Assembly (NCBI RefSeq): GCF_014269285.1
Contig: NZ_JACOAF010000022.1
Coordinates: 224,517-288,516, forward strand
Length of the DNA stretch: 64,000 nucleotides
Source: Rufibacter sediminis
GTDB lineage: Bacteria; Bacteroidota; Bacteroidia; Cytophagales; Hymenobacteraceae
Direction: 5' to 3'
Made by a program: the position numbers and the translations under genes. The notes beneath the pieces are model-generated. The model did no database searches and had not been told where the DNA came from. It was given only the letters and a program-made list of their open reading frames with translations. Shown piece after piece: positions 44,926 to 52,298 of the stretch (position 1 is its first letter; every line of letters begins with the position of its first letter).

Positions 44926-45558
44926 ATGGAAATCAATCTATTTGGCCTCATTAAATTTGGACAAAAAGTTCATATGGAACAACTCTACAAGAGTGGAGTA
45001 ATCTATATGAATCATTTGAGTGAGTTCGTCAAAATTGAGGATAATGAATTGAGAGGCGATAAGCATGAAAGTCTTTCTGAAATCAAAAAGATAACCAACA
45101 TTGAAATTTCTCATAGGGGAAGAAAGATAGGCTATGCCGAGACGGGAAGACTTTCCTTATGGCATAATGAACTTATGGGGAATATTTATTCCATGTATAC
45201 TTTGTACAATGTGCAAAGGCCAGAAGAGATATTGATTGACGCTAAGTGTAAAGACTTTGGAGACACCTTCATCATTATCACGAATGTAGAAGAGTTTATT
45301 TCAAGGATAAAGAAAGAAGCCGCAATTCACTCTGTTGAGGTAATATATGGGCCAGTTGAATATGTGAATACAAAGGAATACTTAGGAAGTTGGTCGGTTT
45401 TCAAAAAGCCTTTAGAATATTTATATCAACAGGAGTTCCGTTTCTTCGCAAAGAAAGACAATTCAGGTCCTTTTTGTCTTACTATAGGTTCCTTAGAAGA
45501 CATTTCAATAATGCTGGATAGTGATAGTTTAGATAAACTAAGTTTTGAAAGAGGGTAG
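44926..45558 (+). CDS. Orphan AT-rich hypothetical protein
   Basis: 210 residues, no signal peptide or membrane helix. The base composition is markedly more AT-rich than neighbouring genes, suggesting recent transfer. Recognisable segments are LIKFGQKVHMEQLYKSGVIY near the start, ELRGDKHESLSEI, and YLYQQEFRFFAK near residue 168. I have the impression of a sporadically distributed accessory family but cannot name it, and give no function. It sits alone between the HEAT-cyclophilin gene (53 bp upstream) and a strong terminator. Confidence 0.7.
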   Translation: MEINLFGLIKFGQKVHMEQLYKSGVIYMNHLSEFVKIEDNELRGDKHESLSEIKKITNIEISHRGRKIGYAETGRLSLWHNELMGNIYSMYTLYNVQRPEEILIDAKCKDFGDTFIIITNVEEFISRIKKEAAIHSVEVIYGPVEYVNTKEYLGSWSVFKKPLEYLYQQEFRFFAKKDNSGPFCLTIGSLEDISIMLDSDSLDKLSFERG

Positions 45559-45601
45559 AGAATACTCCTACCGCTTATCTACTGGCCCAACTACAGACCT
45601 A

Positions 45602-45643
45602 TAAAAGCAGAAGCCGCTCCAAATGAAGCGGCTTCTGCTTTTA
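45602..45643. terminator. Strong terminator after orphan gene
   Basis: TAAAAGCAGAAGCCGCT (45602-45618) and AGCGGCTTCTGCTTTTA (45627-45643) form a perfect 17-bp stem with an 8-nt loop. It can serve both converging genes. Confidence 0.85.
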
Positions 45644-45645
45644 TA

Positions 45646-45680
45646 CTTTAACCCTGTTTTCTAAAAAACAGCCCCAAAAC
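45646..45680. repeat. Dispersed 37-bp palindromic repeat
   Basis: CTTTAACCCTGTTTTC then AAAAAACAGCCCCAAAAC, directly beside the terminator and 3 bp from the rsmG stop. Confidence 0.6.
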
Positions 45681-45683
45681 ACT

Positions 45684-46325
45684 TTACGCCGTGGGATGCA
45701 GCGGCACGTACACCACCTTCTTCGTCTCGAAGAACTCTTCCTGGAAATAAGAATTCAGGTCATACACCTCGTGCACTAAGCCAGACTCCGCCAATTCCTC
45801 AGACAAATCACCGCCTTTGAGATAATATAATCCCTGCCCGGGCACCGAGTCTTTTTTGTAGCTGAACTGAATCCACTGGTAGAATGTAGCTAACCTTGCC
45901 ACGGCGCGGCTCACAATGAAGTCATACTTTTCGTGCACCTGCTCGGCGCGGGTGTGGGTGGCTTTCACGTTGTGCAGGCGGAGTTCCTGCGCGATCTCCT
46001 GCACCACATGAATCTTCTTGCCAATGGAATCCACCAGATGGAACTTCACCTCGGGAAACAGAATGGCCAGAGGTAAACCCGGCAAGCCGCCGCCGGTGCC
46101 TACGTCCATCACCGAGGTTCCCGCCGGGAACTGCACCACCTTGGCAATGCCCAAAGAATGCAGCAAGTGGTTCACCATGAGGTTATCCATGTCTTTGCGG
46201 GAGATCACGTTGATTTTGGAATTCCACTCCCCATACAACTCCGAGAGGCGCGCAAACTGCTGCTGCTGCTCTGGCGTTATGTCTGGGAAGTAGTGAAGTA
46301 GGATATCGGTGGATGTCGGGTTCAT
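45684..46325 (-). CDS. rsmG: 16S rRNA (guanine-527-N7) methyltransferase
   Basis: 213 residues from ATG 46325; the open frame continues to 46454, but that part runs through repeats and precedes the promoter. The Rossmann SAM-binding motif is SVMDVGTGGGLPGLPLAILF, preceded by NSKINVISRKDMDNLMVNHL and followed by VDSIGKKIHVVQEIAQEL and DFIVSRAVARL, all typical of GidB/RsmG. It methylates G527 of 16S rRNA. A -7 element ends only about 6 bp before the ATG, implying a leaderless or nearly leaderless mRNA. Confidence 0.95.
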   Translation of the reverse strand: MNPTSTDILLHYFPDITPEQQQQFARLSELYGEWNSKINVISRKDMDNLMVNHLLHSLGIAKVVQFPAGTSVMDVGTGGGLPGLPLAILFPEVKFHLVDSIGKKIHVVQEIAQELRLHNVKATHTRAEQVHEKYDFIVSRAVARLATFYQWIQFSYKKDSVPGQGLYYLKGGDLSEELAESGLVHEVYDLNSYFQEEFFETKKVVYVPLHPTA

Positions 46326-46330
46326 AGGCG

Positions 46331-46338
46331 CAAAGATA
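46331..46338 (-). promoter_or_regulatory. -7 element directly before rsmG
   Basis: The minus strand reads TATCTTTG and then CGCCT before ATG. With the usual 6-7 nt distance, transcription begins at or next to the start codon. Confidence 0.5.
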
Positions 46339-46404
46339 AGGAAAGGAGTTCTGAGTCTGGAACTCTGAGTCCTGAGTTTGTGAGAATGCCGGGGCACCAG
46401 TTTC

Positions 46405-46442
46405 TGTTTTGGGTGTGTTTTCAAGAAAAGGGCCAGAAAACG
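46405..46442. repeat. Dispersed 37-bp palindromic repeat
   Basis: TGTTTTGGGTGTG at the left and GGGCCAGAAAACG at the right, 6 bp before the MITE-like element. Confidence 0.55.
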
Positions 46443-46448
46443 CATCTG

Positions 46449-46593
46449 CCGCAAGTTTGAGCGCAGCGGTAACTTGTGGCTTTATTTGATAGCCAGTTTG
46501 CAACTGGCGACAAACTGGACTTGATCAGAATCTAAGCCAGTTACAAACTGGCAATATGCTCCCCACAAGTTACCGCTGCGCTCAAACTTGTGG
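46449..46593. mobile_element. MITE-like 145-bp inverted-repeat element
   Basis: Arms 46449-46479 and 46563-46593 are 31 bp long and complementary except at one position; the tips read CCGCAAGTTTGAGCGC and GCGCTCAAACTTGTGG. The 83-bp middle holds two smaller palindromes of the GCCAGTTTGCAACTGGC type. No coding sequence. It lies between two copies of the 37-bp repeat. A non-autonomous mobile element or structured REP-like unit is likely. Confidence 0.6.
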
Positions 46594-46605
46594 GATTTCA
46601 GTTTT

Positions 46606-46645
46606 GCGTTTAGAGACAGTTTTCTGCAAAACAGGCTCTAAACGC
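46606..46645. repeat. Dispersed 37-bp palindromic repeat (well-paired copy)
   Basis: GCGTTTAGAGACAGTTTT at the left and AAAACAGGCTCTAAACGC at the right, forming a long imperfect palindrome beside the sigma-factor terminator. Confidence 0.7.
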
Positions 46646-46672
46646 AGAAAGCAGCCACATGGGCTGCTTTCT
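46646..46672 (-). terminator. Terminator of sigma-factor operon
   Basis: AGAAAGCAGCC (46646-46656) and GGCTGCTTTCT (46662-46672), an 11-bp perfect stem with a 5-nt loop, 47 bp after the sigma-factor stop. Confidence 0.65.
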
Positions 46673-46718
46673 ACTAACATTTCAATTTAAAATCTCGCTA
46701 TGTGATACTTGCTACTAG

Positions 46719-47327
46719 CTAGATCAGGTGCTTTTTGTTTTTCACCATGTCATAGAGCAACTCGCGGGCGCGGTGCAGTTGGGCTTTCACGGTCCCCAAC
46801 GGGGCGCTGAGTTCGGTGGCAATCTCCTCGTAAGACAGCTCGTCAAAATACCGCAGGGTGACCAGGCGCTGGTACTTATCGGGCAGTTTGCTCACGATGT
46901 ACTGCATGATCTCGATCTTCTGGTTTTTGATGGCGCTCTCCTGCGGGTTCAGGTTGTTGTCTTTGAAATCAATGGTGATCTCATCGCCGTTGTCGATCTT
47001 GATGGCTGAGTCAATGCTCATGGTCTTGATCTTGTTCTTCCGGATGAAGTCAATGCAGTTGTTCGTGGCGATGCGAAAGAGCCAGGTACTGAAGGCGTAC
47101 TCGGGGTTGAATTTGTGCAGGTTGCGGAAGGCTTTCGCGAAGGCTTCAATGGTGAGATCCTCAGCGTCATCGGCGTTGCGCACCATCTTGAGGACCACGT
47201 GGTAAACTGGCTTTTTGTATATCTGCATCAGTTCGGCGTAGGCCTTCTCATCCCCGTCTTCCACCGCTGACTGAATCAGTTTGAAATCGTGTTTCGCTTT
47301 CGCGGAGAATTGTTTGTTTACTTCCAT
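46719..47327 (-). CDS. ECF-type RNA polymerase sigma factor
   Basis: 202 residues. Region 2 shows DEKAYAELMQIYKKPVYHVV, DAEDLTIEAFAKAFRNLHKF and FSTWLFRIATNNCIDFIRK. Region 4 shows LPDKYQRLVTLRYFDELSYE and ELSAPLGTVKAQLHRARELL. This is the sigma-24/RpoE-like type common in Bacteroidota. No anti-sigma gene is adjacent. Its start overlaps the last 10 bp of the glycosyltransferase gene upstream on the same strand, so the two are co-transcribed. Confidence 0.93.
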   Translation of the reverse strand: MEVNKQFSAKAKHDFKLIQSAVEDGDEKAYAELMQIYKKPVYHVVLKMVRNADDAEDLTIEAFAKAFRNLHKFNPEYAFSTWLFRIATNNCIDFIRKNKIKTMSIDSAIKIDNGDEITIDFKDNNLNPQESAIKNQKIEIMQYIVSKLPDKYQRLVTLRYFDELSYEEIATELSAPLGTVKAQLHRARELLYDMVKNKKHLI

Positions 47328-48448
47328 CTTACCTTTTTAGTCGTTAAAACAGAGATCCCGATCCCTATGTAATTGAGGTAATATCCTAGTTCCAGTACCG
47401 GCAGCAACCACCATTTGAGCGGATCTTGCAGGCGGCGGGCCACCGGGAGGTACGTGCCATACAGGCCGGCATACCTCACCCCAATAATGAGGCCAACCGC
47501 TAGAGTTTGATACTGTATGCTTAAAAGAACGAGTGATATTACATAAAATAGCCCATTCGACAAGACAAAAAGTCCGAGTCTGAACTGTTCCTTCTTCTGG
47601 TACTGCCGCCCTGCCGCCATATGTCGCCTTTTCTGGCGCCACCAGTCGCGCCACCGGTTCTCCGGGGCACTGCTTGTCTGGGCGCCTTGGTCAATGACAA
47701 TCTGGACGGCAGAGTGTTTGGCAGCTTCCTGCACAAATAAATCATCATCCCCTCCCAAGGACCTGATATGGGAGGCAAAGCCTTTATTACGTAAGAACGT
47801 TGATTTGGTATACGCCAGATTTCTCCCCACTCCCATGTACGCCTGGCCCCTCTTGGCAAACGACAGATACTGCATTGCCGTCAAGAAGGTTTCAAACCGG
47901 ATTAAATGATTTAATAATCCATATATCTGCATATACGGAGAAACGCCTAAAATGATGTCTTTCCCGCCAGAAAACCCGCCTGCTATCTGCTGTGCCCACT
48001 GGTCAGAAAGGGGCCGACAGTCGGCGTCGGTGAGCAGTAAGTGCTCATATTGAGCGGCTTTAATGCCCAGGAAGAGCGCGTATTTTTTGGGACTCATAAG
48101 CGGCGGCGTTTCCTTTACCTGCAGCAGGCGCACATTGGAATGCTCCAGGGCATATTCCTTCACCAGCACATGGCTGCCGTCCCAGGAGCGGTCATCTATC
48201 ACAATAATCTCAAACGGCTGCGGATAGTCTTGTTGTATCAAGAGCGGCAGCAGCTCCTGCAGGTTTTCCACCTCATTGTGGGCGCACACCAGGATGGACA
48301 GCGGCGGTAACTGAGCGGGGTTAACTTCTTCCTGCTTCGGGTGGAAAGCGAGCGGCAGGAAATAGTAGAGTTCATAAAACAGCTGCACCAGCACGCAGGT
48401 GCCCAGCAGGTAGAACAGCGAAGCAGAAAGGGAATATGTAAGGTCCAA
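47318..48448 (-). CDS. Membrane glycosyltransferase, family GT2
   Basis: 376 residues. The N-terminal helix (about 7-30) precedes a GT-A domain with LSILVCAHNEVENLQELLPL, VIDDRSWDGSHVL, the metal-binding DAD in LLLTDADCRPL, and the acceptor-loop SLGGDDDLFVQEA. The QKRRHMAAGRQY motif corresponds to the QxxRW-like site of processive enzymes, here without the Trp. C-terminal helices lie at about 290-365. Same layout as the enzyme encoded at 32863 but only distantly alike. Acceptor unknown. It overlaps the sigma-factor gene by 10 bp; a promoter element lies 20 bp upstream. Confidence 0.87.
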   Translation of the reverse strand: MDLTYSLSASLFYLLGTCVLVQLFYELYYFLPLAFHPKQEEVNPAQLPPLSILVCAHNEVENLQELLPLLIQQDYPQPFEIIVIDDRSWDGSHVLVKEYALEHSNVRLLQVKETPPLMSPKKYALFLGIKAAQYEHLLLTDADCRPLSDQWAQQIAGGFSGGKDIILGVSPYMQIYGLLNHLIRFETFLTAMQYLSFAKRGQAYMGVGRNLAYTKSTFLRNKGFASHIRSLGGDDDLFVQEAAKHSAVQIVIDQGAQTSSAPENRWRDWWRQKRRHMAAGRQYQKKEQFRLGLFVLSNGLFYVISLVLLSIQYQTLAVGLIIGVRYAGLYGTYLPVARRLQDPLKWWLLPVLELGYYLNYIGIGISVLTTKKVRWK

Positions 48449-48467
48449 GGCAAAAGAAAACTGAGTC

Positions 48468-48475
48468 CAAAAATA
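48468..48475 (-). promoter_or_regulatory. -7 element of glycosyltransferase-sigma operon
   Basis: The minus strand reads TATTTTTG, an exact TAnnTTTG match, predicting a leader of only about 13 nt. Confidence 0.45.
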
Positions 48476-48530
48476 GCATAAATAGTTGGGAGCAGCCTAC
48501 CCGCGGAGCGGCAGAACGAAAGGTTGTTTG

Positions 48531-48538
48531 TATCTTTG
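48531..48538 (+). promoter_or_regulatory. -7 element of tgt
   Basis: TATCTTTG predicts transcription from about 48545. This lies after the upstream in-frame ATG at 48524 and so supports ATG 48620 as the real start. Confidence 0.5.
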
Positions 48539-48619
48539 CCGTTTGGAGAAGCGCCGGTGGCTGCAAGACAGCCCGCCCCTGTTCTAAAGAAGGCTTCTCC
48601 AGCACTTTACCCCTTGTTC

Positions 48620-49750
48620 ATGACGTTTGATTTAGTAACAAAAGATCCCGCTTCCAAAGCCCGCGCCGGGGTCCTCACCACGGCCCACGGCACCATACAA
48701 ACCCCTATTTTCATGCCGGTGGGCACCGCCGGCACCGTGAAAGCCGTGCACCAGCGCGAGCTGAAAGAAGACGTAAAGGCGCAGATTATCCTGGGCAATA
48801 CCTATCACCTGTACCTTCGGCCCGGCCTGAACGTGCTGGAAAAAGCCGGCGGACTGCATAAATTCAACGGCTGGGACCGTCCCATTCTCACCGACAGCGG
48901 CGGGTATCAGGTGTTCTCGCTTTCGGGCACGCGCAAGATCATAGAAGACGGCGTGAAGTTTAGGTCACACATTGACGGCTCCAGTCACCTGTTCACCCCT
49001 GAGAACGTGATGGACACGCAGCGCACTATTGGCGCCGACATCATCATGGCCTTTGACGAGTGTACGCCGTATCCCTGTGATTACAACTACGCCCGCAACT
49101 CCATGGAGCGCACGCACCGCTGGTTGCAGCGTTGCATTGACCGCTTTGACTCCACTGAGGGCAAGTACGGCTACGAGCAGACGCTTTTCCCCATTGTGCA
49201 GGGCAGCACCTACAAAGATCTGCGCATCCAGAGTGCAGAGACCATCGCTTCCAAAAACCGGCCCGGAAACGCCATCGGTGGTTTAAGCGTGGGTGAGCCT
49301 GCGGAGATGATGTACGAGATGACCGAACTGGTCTGCGACATACTGCCCAGTGACAAACCACGTTACCTCATGGGCGTGGGCACGCCGGCCAACATTCTGG
49401 AGAACATCGCCCTGGGCGTAGACATGTTTGACTGTGTGTTACCGACCCGTAATGCCCGGAACGGCATGCTGTTCACCACGCAAGGCATCATCAACATCCG
49501 GAACGAGCGCTGGAAAGAGGATTTCTCGCCCATTGACGCGGAACTGGGCGGTTACGTGAGCACGTTCTACTCCAAGGCGTACCTGCGGCACCTCATGCAC
49601 GCCACCGAGATGCTGGGCGCGCAGATTGCCAGCGTGCACAACCTTACGTTTTACCTCTGGTTAGTGGGCCAGGCGCGCGAGCAGATTCTGGCGGGTACGT
49701 TTAGGGCCTGGAAAGACCAAATGGTGCAAAAACTGATGACACGTTTGTAA
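48620..49750 (+). CDS. tgt: Queuine tRNA-ribosyltransferase
   Basis: 376 residues from ATG 48620. Catalytic and binding segments are intact: PIFMPVGTAGTVKAV, LTDSGGYQVFSLSG with the base-binding Asp, MAFDECTPYPCDY, GGLSVGEP and the nucleophile-containing FDCVLPTRNARNG. It exchanges G34 for a queuine precursor in tRNAs with GUN anticodons. Where most bacterial enzymes have the zinc motif ECxCxxC, this one reads ELGGYVS, so all three cysteines are absent while the ligand histidine in SVHNL is kept. An LptF/G-type gene follows 107 bp later. Confidence 0.95.
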   Translation: MTFDLVTKDPASKARAGVLTTAHGTIQTPIFMPVGTAGTVKAVHQRELKEDVKAQIILGNTYHLYLRPGLNVLEKAGGLHKFNGWDRPILTDSGGYQVFSLSGTRKIIEDGVKFRSHIDGSSHLFTPENVMDTQRTIGADIIMAFDECTPYPCDYNYARNSMERTHRWLQRCIDRFDSTEGKYGYEQTLFPIVQGSTYKDLRIQSAETIASKNRPGNAIGGLSVGEPAEMMYEMTELVCDILPSDKPRYLMGVGTPANILENIALGVDMFDCVLPTRNARNGMLFTTQGIINIRNERWKEDFSPIDAELGGYVSTFYSKAYLRHLMHATEMLGAQIASVHNLTFYLWLVGQAREQILAGTFRAWKDQMVQKLMTRL

Positions 49751-49761
49751 GTGAGAATTCT

Positions 49762-49828
49762 GAAGCAGGAAAAGGAATTGGAGAGGAAGTTTTACTCTGC
49801 ATTCCGATGTAAAAGTCTTTCCTGCTTC
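49762..49828. repeat. Inverted repeat between tgt and lptF/G-type gene
   Basis: GAAGCAGGAAA (49762-49772) is the exact reverse complement of TTTCCTGCTTC (49818-49828), spacer 45 bp. No U-run; role unclear. Confidence 0.45.
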
Positions 49829-49857
49829 TCGCTTCTTATTGCTTAATCTAAGAATCT

Positions 49858-50940
49858 GTGAAACTGAAGCTATTAGATAATTACATCCTCAAGAAGTTCC
49901 TGACCACGTTCGTGTTCGTGGTGATCATCCTGATTGCGGTGATCTGCGTGATTGACTTCGTGGAGAAGAATGATGACTTCATTCAGCACAACCTCTCCGT
50001 GAAGATCATTCTGGTAGATTACTACATGAACATGATCCCGCATTACATCAACATGCTGAGCCCCATCACGGTGTTTATTGCCACGGTGTTTGTGACGGCC
50101 AAACTGGCCTCGCACACCGAGATTGTGGCCATTCTGAGCAGCGGGGTTTCCTTTAAGCGGATGCTCGTGCCCTACGTCATCGGGTCAGTGATCATCGGGA
50201 TTTTCATCTTCTTTTTCGCATCGTACGTGATTCCTACCGCCAACAAAACGCGGGTGGCCTTTGAGATCAAGTACGTAAAGAACCCGTACACCTTTGAGGG
50301 CCGCAACGTGCACTTCCGCATCGGGCCAGACTCGTACGTGTACCTGGAGAGCTATAACAACCACGCCGATGTGGGCTACAAATTCACGCTGGAGACCATC
50401 AGAAAGCAGGAGTTGATCAGAAAACTTTCCTCTGAGTCCATCCGCTGGGACAGCACCAAGCAGAAGTGGCACATGGACAGCTACACCCTGCGCACCTTCA
50501 ACGGCGACAAGGAAACCGTCTTCAACGGCGGGGCCATTGATACTACCCTCAACCTGTTGCCCAAAGATTTTGCCAGCACCTACCGCCTGAAGGAGACCCT
50601 CACCAACGCCGAGCTGAACAAGCTGATTGACGAGAAAATCCTGCGCGGTGCCACCGATGTGGAGATGTACATGACCGAAAAATACGAGCGCATGAGTTAT
50701 CCCTTTGCCATCACGGTGCTCACCATCATCGGGGTGATCCTGAGTTCCCGCAAAGTGCGGGGCGGCGTGGGTCTGCAGATTGCCTTAGGCTTCGTGCTGG
50801 CGTTTATCTTCATCATTTTCGTGATGATGAGCCGAAGCCTGGCCTCCGTGGGTGGTATTCCGCCGCAGCTGGCCGCCTTTGTTCCCCTCGCGGTCTTCAC
50901 AGTCATCGGCATTGTGCTCTATCGAACGGTACCTCGCTGA
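49858..50940 (+). CDS. LptF/LptG family lipopolysaccharide export permease
   Basis: 360 residues from a GTG codon (MKLKLLDNYILKKFLTTFVF). Membrane helices at about 13-33, 55-80 and 97-120 precede a large periplasmic beta-jellyroll domain (about 135-260), and three more helices occupy 285-355. This is the LptF/G layout; these proteins pull lipopolysaccharide from the inner membrane into the Lpt bridge together with the LptB ATPase. NMIPHYINMLSPITVFIATV is typical. Whether it is LptF or LptG cannot be decided. Confidence 0.9.
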   Translation: MKLKLLDNYILKKFLTTFVFVVIILIAVICVIDFVEKNDDFIQHNLSVKIILVDYYMNMIPHYINMLSPITVFIATVFVTAKLASHTEIVAILSSGVSFKRMLVPYVIGSVIIGIFIFFFASYVIPTANKTRVAFEIKYVKNPYTFEGRNVHFRIGPDSYVYLESYNNHADVGYKFTLETIRKQELIRKLSSESIRWDSTKQKWHMDSYTLRTFNGDKETVFNGGAIDTTLNLLPKDFASTYRLKETLTNAELNKLIDEKILRGATDVEMYMTEKYERMSYPFAITVLTIIGVILSSRKVRGGVGLQIALGFVLAFIFIIFVMMSRSLASVGGIPPQLAAFVPLAVFTVIGIVLYRTVPR

Positions 50941-50975
50941 TTGCTGATTGTTTATTGTTGGTTGTTGATTGATTT

Positions 50976-51256
50976 CTGGCGCGAGACTCCGGTCTCGTGA
51001 CATGGGATGAAGCGAGTCTCCAGACTCGCCGGGAACCACGAACTTAATTGCAGAGACACTCGGAGGTCTTTAGAGCTGGCGGTATAGCGGTGGCAGCCAA
51101 CAACTCCCCTCCTAATTTAGGAGGGGTGCCCGCAGGGCGGGGTGGTGAAAAGCAGCAGACATAAAAGACCAGCAGTACCGGTTTCGCCGCAGGGCAGCGA
51201 GGGTAGTCTGGAGACTCCCCGGCATCAAAAGGCACGAGTCTGGAGACTCGCGCCAG
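50976..51256. repeat. Composite palindromic element, copy B
   Basis: 281 bp with the same CTGGCGCGAG/CTCGCGCCAG ends and module order as copy A. The left hairpin is CGAGACTCCGGTCTCG, then GCGAGTCTCCAGACTCGC (51012-51029), then CCCCTCCTA/TAGGAGGGG with GGGCGGGGTGGT. Differences between the copies fall mostly in loops and spacers. Upstream (50941-50975) is a TTGCTGATTG-type simple repeat also seen reversed near 56800. Confidence 0.75.
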
Positions 51257-51308
51257 CGGTGAGTCGGCGGTGAAGAAAGCGATCAACAGCGCCTCAAGAC
51301 GCAGTTTC

Positions 51309-51345
51309 CGTTTACCGGCCATTTTCCTGAAAACAGCCCTAAAAC
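51309..51345. repeat. Dispersed 37-bp palindromic repeat
   Basis: CGTTTACCGGCCA at the left and ACAGCCCTAAAAC at the right, 29 bp before the DMT transporter gene. Confidence 0.65.
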
Positions 51346-51374
51346 ACTCCTCTATTTTTTAATTTATCATTCCC

Positions 51375-52298
51375 TTGCAAACACCACGGTTCAAAGACTT
51401 TCTGGAACTCCACTTTATCATTCTGCTGTGGGGTTTTACGGCCATTTTAGGGAAATTCATCACCATTCCGGCGGTGGAGCTGGTGTTTTACCGCACCATT
51501 CTGGCGGCGGTGGCGCTGGCGGTAGTGATCAAACTCCGGAAGCAGTCGTTGCGGATTGGGCGGCGCAACATTGCCAAGATCCTGAGTGTGGGGTTCCTGA
51601 TTGCGGCGCACTGGATTCTGTTCTTCGCCTCGGCGCGGGTGTCCTCGGTGTCTATCTGCCTGGCGGGCATGGCTACCTCCAGCCTCTGGACCTCCGTTCT
51701 GGAGCCTATCTTCACGAACAAGAAAATCAAAGCGCACGAGGTGGCGCTGGCGCTGCTCATCATGGTGGGGCTGTACATCATCTTCCGGTTTGAGTTTGAC
51801 CATGCCATTGGCATCTCCATGGCGGTGGCCTCGGCGTTTCTGGCCTCCTGCTTCACCATCATCAACAGCAAGCTCACCAAACAGCACGCGCCGGCCACCA
51901 TCACCTGCTATGAGATGGCGGGTGCCTGGTTGGCGACTTGCCTGTTCCTGCCGTTCTACCGCGAGTGGATGACCTCTACCGGTGAGTTGCAACTGTCCCT
52001 TACCTGGGTAGATGTACTCTGTATTGCCATGCTCGCGCTGGTGTGCACGGTGTACGCCTACACGGCCGCTGTCCGGCTGATGAAGAAGTTCAGCGCTTAC
52101 ACCATGAACCTGACCGTGAACCTGGAGCCGGTGTACGGCATTCTGCTGGCGTTCTTTATCTTCAAAGAGGGCGAGATGATGTCGGCGGGTTTTTACTACG
52201 GGGCGGCTATTATCCTGTTCAGCGTGTTTCTGCACCCTATTCTGGAAAGCATCCAGAACCGGCGGCAGCGCAAGTTAAAGGACGCCCTGCCAAACTGA
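51375..52298 (+). CDS. EamA/DMT family transporter
   Basis: 307 residues from a TTG codon (QTPRFKDFLELHFIILLWGF); no upstream ATG is available before the first helix. Ten hydrophobic helices form two EamA repeats of five: the first contains LLWGFTAILGKFITIPAVEL and FFASARVSSVSICLAGMATS, the second MNLTVNLEPVYGILLAFFIF. Family members export amino acids or metabolites; the substrate is unknown. Its 3' end overlaps the converging ispE gene by 24 bp. Confidence 0.87.
   Translation: MQTPRFKDFLELHFIILLWGFTAILGKFITIPAVELVFYRTILAAVALAVVIKLRKQSLRIGRRNIAKILSVGFLIAAHWILFFASARVSSVSICLAGMATSSLWTSVLEPIFTNKKIKAHEVALALLIMVGLYIIFRFEFDHAIGISMAVASAFLASCFTIINSKLTKQHAPATITCYEMAGAWLATCLFLPFYREWMTSTGELQLSLTWVDVLCIAMLALVCTVYAYTAAVRLMKKFSAYTMNLTVNLEPVYGILLAFFIFKEGEMMSAGFYYGAAIILFSVFLHPILESIQNRRQRKLKDALPN

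Noticed and set aside
51447..52235. Long minus-strand open frame of 262 residues antisense to the DMT transporter
   Set aside because: Highly skewed His/Gln/Arg composition without domains, lying opposite a clear membrane protein gene; a by-product of high GC at third codon positions.
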